Notes: generated by a model from the letters alone, not told the origin. DNA of 56,045 bases from Marinagarivorans sp. (GCA_028281865.1 JANQJB010000006.1:1-56045), one strand, 5' to 3'; counted from the first letter of the stretch, positions 17,492 through 26,788 are shown. Program-made: numbers and translations.

Positions 17492-18181
17492 ATGACGGTA
17501 GCGACAGCTTCATATCCAATCGAAAATTCGCTTAATGTGAAACGTTCAGTTGTTGACACAGTGTCTCAAACATCATCAATTGTCGGGCAAATATTAGGCC
17601 AGAGGCGTTCGGTAAAACAATTTGACGCGGAAGTGGAAATTCCTGATAGCGATTTGCAAGATATTATTGAAGCAGCCAGCAGCGCACCTTCAGCATTCAA
17701 TATTCAGCATTGGCGCGTCGTGCAAATAAAGGATCAAGATATTAAGGAGCAGTTACACACACTTGCGTGGAAGCAACCTCAAATTTTAACTGCTTCGGAG
17801 TTGCTTGTAATTTGTATGGATGTCAGAGCTTGGGATAAAGAGAAATTACCCTTTTGCCATGCACCAAATCAAGAGGCAAAAGATAAGTTTAAAAGCATGC
17901 TGACAAATATCTATTCAAACAATTATCAATTGCAGCGCGACGAGGCGCAAAGGTCTGCTAGCCTATTTAGCATGTCGTTGATGTTGCAAGCTCAAGCTAA
18001 GGGGTATCAGACGTGTCCCATGAGCGGTTTCGACTACTACAAAGTTGGTAAATTGTTGAAGCTGCCGCCAAATGTTGAAATTTGCATGTTAGTCGCTTTA
18101 GGTAAAGATTCAGAAGGCAATGAGAAAGCGAAAAAAACGCGAGTTGCCGCGGATCATTTTGTAAAGATTAACACTTTTTAA
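17492..18181 (+). CDS. Nitroreductase-family FMN oxidoreductase
   Basis: 229 aa. The nitroreductase fold starts at about residue 30 with GQRRSVKQFD (FMN phosphate contacts from the Arg-rich stretch), then SSAPSAFNIQHWRVVQI, the usual FMN/NAD(P)H site, and ends with PPNVEICMLVALGKDS. Members reduce nitro, quinone or enone groups, act as flavin reductases, or desaturate ring systems. GGAG precedes the ATG. It is the first gene of the eight-gene rightward operon, 80 nt downstream of the direct repeats. It could supply reduced flavin to the halogenase-like protein or act on a ring intermediate; both are inference. Confidence 0.85.
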   Translation: MTVATASYPIENSLNVKRSVVDTVSQTSSIVGQILGQRRSVKQFDAEVEIPDSDLQDIIEAASSAPSAFNIQHWRVVQIKDQDIKEQLHTLAWKQPQILTASELLVICMDVRAWDKEKLPFCHAPNQEAKDKFKSMLTNIYSNNYQLQRDEAQRSASLFSMSLMLQAQAKGYQTCPMSGFDYYKVGKLLKLPPNVEICMLVALGKDSEGNEKAKKTRVAADHFVKINTF

Positions 18182-18250
18182 TCTTAAGTTTTTTCGATCA
18201 AAAATATTAACAAATGAGACACTGTGTTTCGCAAAATTAGAGGGTGAATT

Positions 18251-19234
18251 ATGGATTCCGTTTTTATTATGGGTGCAAGTGGTTTTATTGGAGAAGCGAC
18301 AGCAAAAGCACTGATAGACAGTAATAAAGTCGTTTATGGGCTCGCTCGCTCAGAAAAAACAGCTCGGAAATTGAGGTTGATCGGCGTAAAACCCATTATG
18401 GGTGATGTTTACCAGCCTGAGCAGTGGATTAATGATTTACCTAATATCGACTACGCGATCAATGTGCTCGGATTTTTTACCGATGGGATGCCTGCACGTT
18501 TTAGTGTGGCGCACGCGAATAAGTGTCGCGCGAAATACGAAAAGTGGATGCAAACGACATTAAAAATTGCAGAAATCTATCCTAATTTAAAAGCTTTAGT
18601 CAACGTAACCGGTACGACCATTTTTGAAGATATGGGCGTTTCATGGGTGACTGAGGAGACGCCTATTCGTTACACGCCTTCTGGTTTTAATCGTGTGGCA
18701 ACACCTGCTACAAAAATGTTCCAGAAAGCAATGAAGAATGGTGTGCCGATGATAATCGCGGTGGCTCCAAGTGTTGTTTACGGTGATAAGCCTACCTCAT
18801 CGTTTGATGAGGTGTTTGTTAAGCCACTTGAAAAGGGACAAATGGGTGTCGTAGGTGATGGAAAAAATTATATTACGACAGGTCATGTAGAGGATGTCGG
18901 CGGAGCTATCGCACACCTTACCAACGATAAATTTGTCGGTGAAATATTTCACATATCCGATAACCAACCTGTCACACAACGCGAGTTTGTCACAGCGATT
19001 GCCAATGCGTTGGGTAAGAACAAAGTTATGACGATGCCAAAATGGCTTGTGGCGATACTGGGCGGAAAATGCGCAGTTGAATTCATGACACTATCCCAGC
19101 GAATTGATAATAGCAAACTAAAATCCACAGGGTTTACGTTAAAGCATCCACGTTTTACTGAAGAAGTTGATCAGTGTGTCAAGAGTTTGGTCGAAAAGCG
19201 GCTCGAAAACCCAGACTTGGTGTTAGCAAACTAG
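18251..19234 (+). CDS. NAD-dependent epimerase/dehydratase-like SDR
   Basis: 327 aa. The Rossmann site SVFIMGASGFIGEATAKAL (GxxGxxG) opens the protein at residue 3. TGTTIFEDMG and PSVVYGDKP fit extended or atypical SDRs, and the C-terminal part (about 220-320) is the substrate lobe. The YxxxK dyad is not evident, so it may bind NAD(P)H with an altered mechanism. The ribosome site is GAGGGTGA. It lies 69 nt after the nitroreductase and 22 nt before the crotonase gene, clearly in the operon. It is a second SDR in the island, distinct from the one at 8356-9450. It may reduce or isomerise a pathway intermediate. Confidence 0.75.
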   Translation: MDSVFIMGASGFIGEATAKALIDSNKVVYGLARSEKTARKLRLIGVKPIMGDVYQPEQWINDLPNIDYAINVLGFFTDGMPARFSVAHANKCRAKYEKWMQTTLKIAEIYPNLKALVNVTGTTIFEDMGVSWVTEETPIRYTPSGFNRVATPATKMFQKAMKNGVPMIIAVAPSVVYGDKPTSSFDEVFVKPLEKGQMGVVGDGKNYITTGHVEDVGGAIAHLTNDKFVGEIFHISDNQPVTQREFVTAIANALGKNKVMTMPKWLVAILGGKCAVEFMTLSQRIDNSKLKSTGFTLKHPRFTEEVDQCVKSLVEKRLENPDLVLAN

Positions 19235-19256
19235 GATATTTTGCAGGAGAAAAAAC

Positions 19257-20663
19257 GTGGAAAGCCAATTTATCAACTGTGTTATACACGACGAAGTCGC
19301 CGTACTAGAGCTCGATGATCCGTCAGCCAATACCTTGACTTACCATCTGTTGCGAGAACTTGAGGACCGATTTTTGTGCCTTGAGGGCAACCCTAACATA
19401 AAAGGTATTATGTTCACCGGTAAGGGAGAAAAGTTTTTTTCCGGTGGAGTCAATATTGGAATGTTGTTAACAGCTGGAGAAAAACACAACTCTCATTTTA
19501 TTTTATACGCGGCGGAAGTATTAGATTATATTCAATCATCCGAAAAGTTTGTTGTTGCGGCAATTAACGGAAATATTACCGGCGGTGGCTTGGAGTTAGC
19601 GTTGATCTCTGATCATCGGCTGTCGGTAGAAGGCGATTACAACATAGGTTTTCCCGAAGTGCGGCTGGGAGTCATTCCGGGAATGGGGGGTACACAACGG
19701 TTATCGCGTTTAGTCGGTCCACAAGTAGCGCTTGAATTAATCACCAAAGGCGAATTTGTAAGTCCTAAAAATGCAAAAAAAATAGGTTTAGTTGACAAGG
19801 TCTTTAAGCAAGAGAATTTTAAAGAAAGAGCACTTGAATATGCCCAGTATGTCGCGCGCAATGTACCGGCGAACCATTACAAGGGTTACGAAGCATACGA
19901 CGAAATAGCTGCACAACAAGTTGTTGACGGATTGGTGACGACGGAAATATTTAACGGAATCGGTTCCATTAAGTTAACAGCAAAAACATTTGATACTCAT
20001 CCAATGAGTGTTCTTATTGCAATGAATGACGCTCTTCTCTCATTTAGGATAGATGAAGACATTCACGCCGTATTGATCGATTTAAATGATGGTGCTATCA
20101 ACGGTGTCGACACAGAGCATTCACTAGCTGAGAGTAAGTGCTGCCCACTTTTGATGCGCTATGCTCGTCACGTCTTTTCACGTATTGACGGATATCCACG
20201 AATCGTAGGCTTATACAGCCAAAGGATATTAAATGATCTGGAGTTTGAATTAGCGCTAGCTTGCGACTACCGCTTTGTCAAAATCGACGACCAATTGGCT
20301 AACGACAAGCAGACCTTGAACCAAGATTCTCCGTCGCTAGCTCGTTTTGAAAAAATCCTGCCGAACAAAACTGACGAATGTCCTTTAAATGAGTTAGTCG
20401 AGAGTGGCTTTTACACCAGTGTGCATTCGAGTGACGGTGTGGCGTGGGCGCTGGATTGGTTACACCAATTTGTACCGCCTATGGGAGCAGGGCAGGCAAT
20501 CGGATATGCGAAGTTATCCATTACACGAGGGTATCAGGGGCCATTGTCGGCCGGGCTAATGTTAGAGAGACATCTACAAGAGCAGCTATTCGTCGCGCAG
20601 GATGCTAAGGAAGGTATGAGTGCTTATGTGGAAAAACGAACGCCGAATTTTTGTGGTGCTTAA
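19257..20663 (+). CDS. Two-domain crotonase, BoxC-like
   Basis: 468 aa from a GTG with AGGAGA upstream. The N-terminal half (about 1-190) is a full enoyl-CoA hydratase/isomerase domain with both catalytic Glu positions kept: E113 in GGGLELAL and E134 in FPEVRLGVIPGMGGTQRL. The second half (about 240-350) is a weaker crotonase-like copy with ELALACDYRF, and the protein ends in a classic crotonase C-terminal cap (AKEGMSAYVEKRTPNF). Two crotonase domains in one chain recall BoxC, the dihydrodiol/epoxide-hydrolysing lyase of the box pathway, which is about 550 aa; this one is shorter. It lies 22 nt before the BoxB-like gene, the same pairing as boxB/boxC, so a ring-opening or rearranging step on an aryl-CoA epoxide is likely. 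Confidence 0.75.
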   Translation: MESQFINCVIHDEVAVLELDDPSANTLTYHLLRELEDRFLCLEGNPNIKGIMFTGKGEKFFSGGVNIGMLLTAGEKHNSHFILYAAEVLDYIQSSEKFVVAAINGNITGGGLELALISDHRLSVEGDYNIGFPEVRLGVIPGMGGTQRLSRLVGPQVALELITKGEFVSPKNAKKIGLVDKVFKQENFKERALEYAQYVARNVPANHYKGYEAYDEIAAQQVVDGLVTTEIFNGIGSIKLTAKTFDTHPMSVLIAMNDALLSFRIDEDIHAVLIDLNDGAINGVDTEHSLAESKCCPLLMRYARHVFSRIDGYPRIVGLYSQRILNDLEFELALACDYRFVKIDDQLANDKQTLNQDSPSLARFEKILPNKTDECPLNELVESGFYTSVHSSDGVAWALDWLHQFVPPMGAGQAIGYAKLSITRGYQGPLSAGLMLERHLQEQLFVAQDAKEGMSAYVEKRTPNFCGA

Positions 20664-20685
20664 ATCGAGTTAAAGGAGACAAATT

Positions 20686-21861
20686 ATGGCAATCAAAGAT
20701 CATATAGAATTAATAGTGCCACGTTATCACAACGCGATAGAAGATTGGCAAAACAAAAACTTTCCCGATATTAATCTATTAAAAAAATATTGGCACAAAC
20801 ATTTTCCCGATGAGGAATATCAATTGTGCGCAAGGACAAACACAATAAAAAATGAATTAATTATTCAAGGTAAACACGCAGGTCATAAAAAATTTACTCG
20901 TGCTAGGGAGATGAAGGGCAGTATGTTGTATCAAGCTTTACGTATTATTAAAGCGCAATGCAGTACTGAACTTGGATCAATTCAACAACATGCTGATACC
21001 GTCGATTCGTCGGTATCGGATTATGCAAAATTTAGTGTTTTACGCATTATGGCGGAAGAGCTTCGTCATGCTTATCAGATGTTTTGGGTCTTATCGCACG
21101 ATCCGACTTGGGCATCGACAGGGGATAAAAAAATCTCCAACAACATTATGGAAGAACTATTAAGCATGGGTACGGGATCGCATGTACTCGACGCCTTCAA
21201 TATAGAATTTACCGACTCTTTAGACAATATTACTTTTGCGGCTCTGATTGATCGGGTGGGTAAATTTCAATTATCCATGCAAGAGGAGTTCGCCTATAGC
21301 CCAATGTCAGCGAGCATGAAGCCAATGTTACGCGAAGAGGCGTTTCACCTAAAAACTGGGTGGACGGTCTTAAAGGAAATCTGTGAGCAAGCGGCTCTCG
21401 GTGAAGGTAAATGGACCTTGGATGACGTACAGCGAAAAATCAATGTGTGGTATCCCCGCGCACTTGAGATGTTTGGCAGTGAAGAAGGCGGTGAGTCTAA
21501 TATTCAATTTTGTTTTAAAACGTCGACGAATAAGGAAGCAATAGAAGGCTATATCAACGAGGTCGAATGGTTGATGAGTTCCTTTAATACGGCGATTCAC
21601 AAAGCGAGAGATCCTTCTCTATCAAAGGAAGCACTGCGAAAACTATCGCAAGAAGATAGGGTGTTGACCCTTCCTTCAGCGAAGTTCTTGCGAATTCGAT
21701 CAGGAGAGCTAATTCAGGACTCCACATACGATTTAGATGGCAAGAAGATTAAGTTAGAAAAATATATCGACTACTTAAAAACGGTATTGCCAGAGAAATT
21801 TATGGGGACAAAATTCTTTACCGATTACGCTTCCCGCTTTAATCAAATAAAAGCTGCATAA
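20686..21861 (+). CDS. BoxB/PaaA-type di-iron oxygenase-like protein
   Basis: 391 aa, mostly helical. Two metal-binding ExxH motifs are visible, E125-L-R-H128 (MAEELRHAYQM) and E218-A-F-H221 (LREEAFHLKTG), the pattern of ferritin-like di-iron carboxylate enzymes such as BoxB and PaaA. These epoxidise CoA-bound aromatic rings. It is shorter than BoxB (about 470 aa), so it is a divergent member. AAAGGAG lies just upstream. Its neighbours, a BoxC-like crotonase upstream and a benzoate-CoA-ligase-like domain downstream, fit an aryl-CoA substrate. The usual reductase partner (BoxA) is absent; the ferredoxin at 9623 could replace it. Confidence 0.75.
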   Translation: MAIKDHIELIVPRYHNAIEDWQNKNFPDINLLKKYWHKHFPDEEYQLCARTNTIKNELIIQGKHAGHKKFTRAREMKGSMLYQALRIIKAQCSTELGSIQQHADTVDSSVSDYAKFSVLRIMAEELRHAYQMFWVLSHDPTWASTGDKKISNNIMEELLSMGTGSHVLDAFNIEFTDSLDNITFAALIDRVGKFQLSMQEEFAYSPMSASMKPMLREEAFHLKTGWTVLKEICEQAALGEGKWTLDDVQRKINVWYPRALEMFGSEEGGESNIQFCFKTSTNKEAIEGYINEVEWLMSSFNTAIHKARDPSLSKEALRKLSQEDRVLTLPSAKFLRIRSGELIQDSTYDLDGKKIKLEKYIDYLKTVLPEKFMGTKFFTDYASRFNQIKAA

Positions 21862-21896
21862 AAATCTTTTTAATTTTTAATATGAGGAAAATAGCA

Positions 21897-23471
21897 ATGT
21901 ACGACGTTGGAATAATTGGGTCAGGTTTTGGTGGCAGCGTAAGTGCTTTACTTTTAGCTAAATTGGGGTACAAGGTTTTGTTACTTGAGCGCGGTAAACA
22001 TCCTCGTTTTGCCATAGGTGAATCTACAACGCCGGTTATGAGTAAAAAAATAAGGCACCTTGGAAAAATATACGACATTCCAGAACTTATCGATTTATCG
22101 AGCTACGATCATATTAAAAAAGCAGATTTACCTATAACTTGCGGGCCAAAAGAACTGTTTCACTACTTTTGGCAAGAAGAGGGTCAAGAAACAGCTGAAA
22201 TTAACGGTGAAGCTCGCGAAATTGTTGTAAGAACACCGGAAGTTGATAGTCAATTATTTCGTGGTGACAGCGATAAATATCTAGTCGATGTTGCGGTTAA
22301 ATATGGTACCGAATATCGTGACGAAACGAGCGTTGAAGACATCGATTTTAAGGATGATAAAGTCGACATAATGTGTGAATGCCTAAAATCTGGTGAAAAA
22401 ATTAAATTTGAAACCAAATTTATCATTGATGGTACAGGTTTTAAATCACTGATATCGAAGAAATTTAATTTGGCTGTGCCAAAAGAAGAGATGGATATTC
22501 CTCTCAATAGTCGCTCCATTTTCACTCATTTTAACGATATCGGTGAATTTGAAGAGGTTGCGCATGCATCCGCTGACTTCAAACAACGCCCTCCTGTGGG
22601 CCGAGAACGTGCTACGCAACACCACTGTTTTGATGGCGGTTGGTATTGGGTTATTCCTTTCGCAAATGGCGTTACCAGTGTTGGAGTGAACCTTGATATC
22701 GACAAGTTTGGTATCAATGATAAACCTGCAGAGGAAGAATTTTGGGAAATAACAAATAAATTCCCAATAGTCAAAAAAATGTTGCAAGGGAAAACCACGA
22801 ACTTTCCGTTTATTAAAACGGGTCGTATTCAGTTTCAGACCAAGGCCGCAGCCGGCGACCGCTGGGCGATGCTGCCTGCCTCTGCTACTGGAGGTGACGC
22901 ATGGTTTAGTACGGGTTTGGGCTTCACGTTAATGTGTGCACATCGAATTGTCGATCTATTGCATACTGAAGTATTAGCTAACAACAACTTCGATAAGGCA
23001 GTTTTTGCCAATTACGAAAAGGCTTTGTTTAAGGAATGGTCAACCGTATGCAGAATGATTGACTGCATTTACAAGAGCTTTAAGCATTTCGAGGTTTTTA
23101 AATATTATTGTTTCTTCTGTTTTATGGGCGCTGAAACGTTTGTTCACCGCGGTGGTGTAACTCGCCCTCACGATATGAAAAGTCTGTTATTGAATGCAGG
23201 GGACGAAAAGTTTGTTGCACGCTTTGAGGAGTTTTATAGCCTTGTAAAAGAGCTTTATACCAAAGATAGCGTGCCGCAAGAAACAATTGCCTATATGAAG
23301 AATTTCGTACGCAACGAAATGGCAGAATATAACTATCGCGACTACGGCAATGATGAAACAGAAGGAATGTATGATCGTATTTCGTCGGAGATTATGGACA
23401 TGCGCGCCAACGGTAAATGCCCAAGTCAGAAAAATAAAAACGTTGATGAAAAATTATCAGCAATAGCGTAG
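21897..23471 (+). CDS. Flavin-dependent halogenase-like FAD protein
   Basis: About 524 aa from the ATG at 21897; an ATG at 21882 opens the frame earlier, but GAGGA at 21884-21888 serves the later one. The FAD site is G8-x-G10-x-x-G13 in VGIIGSGFGGS. The halogenase/monooxygenase family motif WxWxIP is present as W249-Y-W-V-I-P254, and the GES turn (41-43) precedes Lys residues (K74, K75) in the zone of the catalytic lysine of halogenases. Relatives include halogenases on free or carrier-bound aromatics and FAD oxidoreductases that lack halogenation, so halogenation is not certain. It lies 35 nt after the di-iron gene and 17 nt before the fusion gene, in the operon. FADH2 could come from the nitroreductase. 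Confidence 0.75.
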   Translation: MYDVGIIGSGFGGSVSALLLAKLGYKVLLLERGKHPRFAIGESTTPVMSKKIRHLGKIYDIPELIDLSSYDHIKKADLPITCGPKELFHYFWQEEGQETAEINGEAREIVVRTPEVDSQLFRGDSDKYLVDVAVKYGTEYRDETSVEDIDFKDDKVDIMCECLKSGEKIKFETKFIIDGTGFKSLISKKFNLAVPKEEMDIPLNSRSIFTHFNDIGEFEEVAHASADFKQRPPVGRERATQHHCFDGGWYWVIPFANGVTSVGVNLDIDKFGINDKPAEEEFWEITNKFPIVKKMLQGKTTNFPFIKTGRIQFQTKAAAGDRWAMLPASATGGDAWFSTGLGFTLMCAHRIVDLLHTEVLANNNFDKAVFANYEKALFKEWSTVCRMIDCIYKSFKHFEVFKYYCFFCFMGAETFVHRGGVTRPHDMKSLLLNAGDEKFVARFEEFYSLVKELYTKDSVPQETIAYMKNFVRNEMAEYNYRDYGNDETEGMYDRISSEIMDMRANGKCPSQKNKNVDEKLSAIA

Positions 23472-23488
23472 AAAAAAAGGATAAAACA

Positions 23489-26400
23489 ATGATCGAAGGT
23501 CAACTCGACACAATATATGCGGATTGTGTGGTCGTAGGTGGCGGTATTGCGGGGTGTTGGGCAGCGTTAAAGCTCCAATCGGAAAACGTAAAGACTGTAT
23601 TAATTTACTACGGCTTAAAAGATCGAGGAGGAAAACTTGGTTCCACAGAATTATCCGTCGGCGCTATTAATACTTCGCCGCTAACGCGTCCCGACTATAA
23701 AGCTTGGGTTCATGAAATGGGACGCGGGCAGGTACAAAATAGTGTATGTCAGGTGACCCAGGAGCTTTTAGAGGAAGAGTTAGAAGAGCTTAAGCAATTT
23801 GATGCGTTAAAACCTATTAATTTAGGTGTTGCGCTGAAGTCTGGTTCTGGTCGCCATCTCACAAATGACTTGCTGAATAAGCTTGAGCAAATTGGTTGTA
23901 CAGTAATTCACGACGGCTGGGTGACGAAGTTGTGTGCCAATGAGACTCGTTGCGACGGCCTACAATATCAAATTGGTAGGCGTGTGGGTTCCATCGTCGC
24001 CGGTTCGATGGTATTGGCCTCAGGGGGTTATTCATCGTTGTTTCACGGTTCTGTTAAGACCGGTACGTACGGATCGATACATGGAAAATACTTGGAGGCG
24101 GGTGGCCAATTAAGTAATACAGAGTTTATTTTTAAGCACGGTTACGGTCAGCCCGATTTAGGTAAGTTAACGCCTACTGAAGAGCTGCCAGGTGTCGAAA
24201 TTTATGATGAAGACGGTGTTCATTTACAGTGGCTGGAAGAAGAATTGTTTTACGGTCGTGGTACAAATAATCATTTTCAGGCATTTATGACTTGGAGAAA
24301 AAGCTCTGATAAGAAATATTTTGTTGATTTCCGCTTTCGGGATTTTAATAAAGACGTAAATCGCAAATTGAAATTGATAAACTCTTCAGAAGCAGAGCAA
24401 AAAGAAAAGCATATAAACGAGCTGTTGGAATACGTTGTCGATCAGAGTAATGCTGGACATGAGGAAGAAGTAAGAGAAATTTTCAAGAAAGTTGCAGCGC
24501 AGGAACAAGAGTACTCCTATCAGCTTTTTTGTGATATCAAAGCGTTAATTTCAGAATCGTTCAAGGTTGATAAAAACCGCATCCGCCAAATTTCTTATTT
24601 TTCTATGGGCGGAGTCATGCATCATCAATTTAAAACGAATTTAAAAAACGTATTTGTGTCGGGAGAAGCGATGCATGATTACGGAGCGCATCGTGTCGGC
24701 GGTCTGCCTTGGGCCTTGTATCTGTGCTCCTCACGTGTCATTGCGGAAGAGATTATCCGCTTGAAGCAGTGTGGCCGTTTGCAAGCGCACAATTTCCCTA
24801 TTGTTAAAAAAATTGCCCATTTTGATGCCGATCTACTAGAAACTGTTCAAATGAATTTACAGAAATACCAGGAAAATGGTGTTGATGAAGAGTCCTGCCA
24901 AGACTTCATTGGATGGTTAAGGCGAGAGCGCCTCGAACTTATACAAAGTGGTAGGGAGCTTGACGATGCAGTAGCTTACCTCATGATGGCCGAAGCCATT
25001 ATGGTGTCTTCTTTAGCACGGAAGGAAAGTCGGGGTTGTTTTTTCCGCCAGGACTTTTCAAACGAGGAATATGATTATGGCCATCATCGTTCGGTGGCCG
25101 TATTTGATAAAAAACAAAATCGCATATTTTCTAAGTTAATACATAAGTCGCATATTTTAAATCTTGTTTCAAATAAAGGGGAAGGGCATATGAAACTGGA
25201 CACTGCTTCGAAGAAATTAAACGCTTCGTACACCTTATTGAAAAAACATAGCAATACGCCTGTTTGGGAAAAAACTGCGGTGGAAATGCATGACCGAGCT
25301 TTATCATATCAAGAACTCAACCAACTTGTAGATAAGTATGCGCACTATTTGTTTACCAAAGCCATAGTAAAAGGTGATCGCGTCGCACTTTTATTAAATG
25401 ATTCGCCTGACTTAATTGCTTTATTTTTGGCCTGCATGCAAATTGGTGCTATCGCGGTGCCATTGAACACTTTTTGTAAAAACGAAGATCTTATTCATTA
25501 TTTGTTAGACTCTGGTTCTCGCCTATTAATTTCGGAAGATAGTCTGCTAAAAAATTACGATTTTGGCTACGTAAGTTCGCAAACTGACATTATCGCGGTA
25601 TCTGTGGATGATCTTGAGGTCGACGAGTTTGATTCACTATCGAGCTGCGTTTCGGTTGATGAAACAACGCCGGGCTTTTTGCTTTACACATCAGGAAGTA
25701 CAGGCAAACCCAAGGCAGCTTTGCACTATCAAGTGAGCTTGGCAAAAACGGCTGAAACATTTGCGCAATCTGTTTTGAATCCGACCTATGAAGATCGTTT
25801 TTACTCGACGTCTAAAATATTCTTTGCCTATGGTTTAGGTAACAGCGTCTCTTTTCCACTGTATTTTGGTGCTACTACGATTGTCAATAATCAAAAAATC
25901 ACTCCTGATCTCGCAACACAATATGTTGACAAAAAACAACCGACGCTTTTTTTCTCTGTTCCAGCTCTTTACAAGGGTTTAATTGAGCAAGCAAAAAGTG
26001 ATTCATTTTTCTCTAGCGTCCGTAAGTGTGTTAGCGCAGGCGAGGCTTTGCCGGAAGTTCTTGCTAGAAATTGGTTCGACGCTACAGAAGTACCGTTAAT
26101 CGATGGCATTGGAAGTACTGAAGCGCTGCATATCTTTTGCACCAGCGATGTAAACGCGAAGCCAAATCCTTATCGTGGAAAGCCTGTACCCGGTTACGAT
26201 ATCAGGCTAATGGATGATAGTGGCTTTGAAGTAGAAGACGACGTTGTCGCTAATTTAATGGTTAAGGGACCGAGCTTGGCAAACGGTTATTGGCAGAACA
26301 ACGAGGCTACTAAAACCGTATTTAAAAATGGTTGGCTTAAAACGGGCGACCGTTATCAACGCAACGAAAGAGGTGAGTTTCTATTTGTTGGTCGTACGGG

Positions 26401-26788
26401 CGACACGTATAAATCTTCGGGGCTTTGGGTTTCTGCGCGCGAAGTGGAGGATACACTTAATCAACTCGATTTTGTTCAGGATGCCGCCATTGCTGTATTT
26501 AAGGATACCGATGGTTTTTTTAAAGCTAAGGCTTATCTAGTTGTGGAAAAAAATAGTGGCGTAGTCACCCATCCCACCGCGAACCAAGAACGTGTTATCG
26601 AAACAGTCAAGATGTATTTAAATGATACCTTATCCGCATACAAACACCCTCATTATTTCGGCTTTCTCGATTGCTTACCGCGCACTGCGACTGGAAAGGT
26701 AGCTAAATCAGAATTACGCGCGCGAGCAATTAGAGAGTGTGCTTTAGCAGAAATCGTGGACGAAGCAATTTCTGCTATAAAAGCTTAA
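23489..26788 (+). CDS. Fusion of a NadB/fumarate-reductase-like FAD oxidoreductase with a benzoate-CoA-ligase-type domain
   Basis: 1099 aa. Residues 1 to about 560: FAD_binding_2 family with G17-x-G19-x-x-G22 (VVVGGGIAGCW) and, near 395, SMGGVMHH and GEAMHDYGAHRVGGLPWAL, the NadB/SdhA-type C-terminal FAD region. Residues about 575-1099: an adenylate-forming ligase with the P-loop YTSGSTGKPK (733-742), DGIGSTEAL, the A8 region and the catalytic Lys K1070 in TATGKVAKS. The ligase half most resembles benzoate and hydroxybenzoate CoA ligases, so it should make aryl-CoA. The join is in frame with no stop. A ribosome-site-like stretch followed by an in-frame ATG at 25190 (codon 568) lies exactly at the junction. 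It is central in the operon. Confidence 0.8.
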   Translation: MIEGQLDTIYADCVVVGGGIAGCWAALKLQSENVKTVLIYYGLKDRGGKLGSTELSVGAINTSPLTRPDYKAWVHEMGRGQVQNSVCQVTQELLEEELEELKQFDALKPINLGVALKSGSGRHLTNDLLNKLEQIGCTVIHDGWVTKLCANETRCDGLQYQIGRRVGSIVAGSMVLASGGYSSLFHGSVKTGTYGSIHGKYLEAGGQLSNTEFIFKHGYGQPDLGKLTPTEELPGVEIYDEDGVHLQWLEEELFYGRGTNNHFQAFMTWRKSSDKKYFVDFRFRDFNKDVNRKLKLINSSEAEQKEKHINELLEYVVDQSNAGHEEEVREIFKKVAAQEQEYSYQLFCDIKALISESFKVDKNRIRQISYFSMGGVMHHQFKTNLKNVFVSGEAMHDYGAHRVGGLPWALYLCSSRVIAEEIIRLKQCGRLQAHNFPIVKKIAHFDADLLETVQMNLQKYQENGVDEESCQDFIGWLRRERLELIQSGRELDDAVAYLMMAEAIMVSSLARKESRGCFFRQDFSNEEYDYGHHRSVAVFDKKQNRIFSKLIHKSHILNLVSNKGEGHMKLDTASKKLNASYTLLKKHSNTPVWEKTAVEMHDRALSYQELNQLVDKYAHYLFTKAIVKGDRVALLLNDSPDLIALFLACMQIGAIAVPLNTFCKNEDLIHYLLDSGSRLLISEDSLLKNYDFGYVSSQTDIIAVSVDDLEVDEFDSLSSCVSVDETTPGFLLYTSGSTGKPKAALHYQVSLAKTAETFAQSVLNPTYEDRFYSTSKIFFAYGLGNSVSFPLYFGATTIVNNQKITPDLATQYVDKKQPTLFFSVPALYKGLIEQAKSDSFFSSVRKCVSAGEALPEVLARNWFDATEVPLIDGIGSTEALHIFCTSDVNAKPNPYRGKPVPGYDIRLMDDSGFEVEDDVVANLMVKGPSLANGYWQNNEATKTVFKNGWLKTGDRYQRNERGEFLFVGRTGDTYKSSGLWVSAREVEDTLNQLDFVQDAAIAVFKDTDGFFKAKAYLVVEKNSGVVTHPTANQERVIETVKMYLNDTLSAYKHPHYFGFLDCLPRTATGKVAKSELRARAIRECALAEIVDEAISAIKA
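25176..25192 (+). promoter_or_regulatory. Candidate internal ribosome site at the domain junction of the fusion
   Basis: A purine-rich GGGGAAGGG stretch just before the ATG at 25190-25192 (codon 568, in frame) falls where the FAD half ends and the ligase half begins. It could let the ligase be made alone as well as in the fusion. This is sequence-based inference. Confidence 0.45.
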
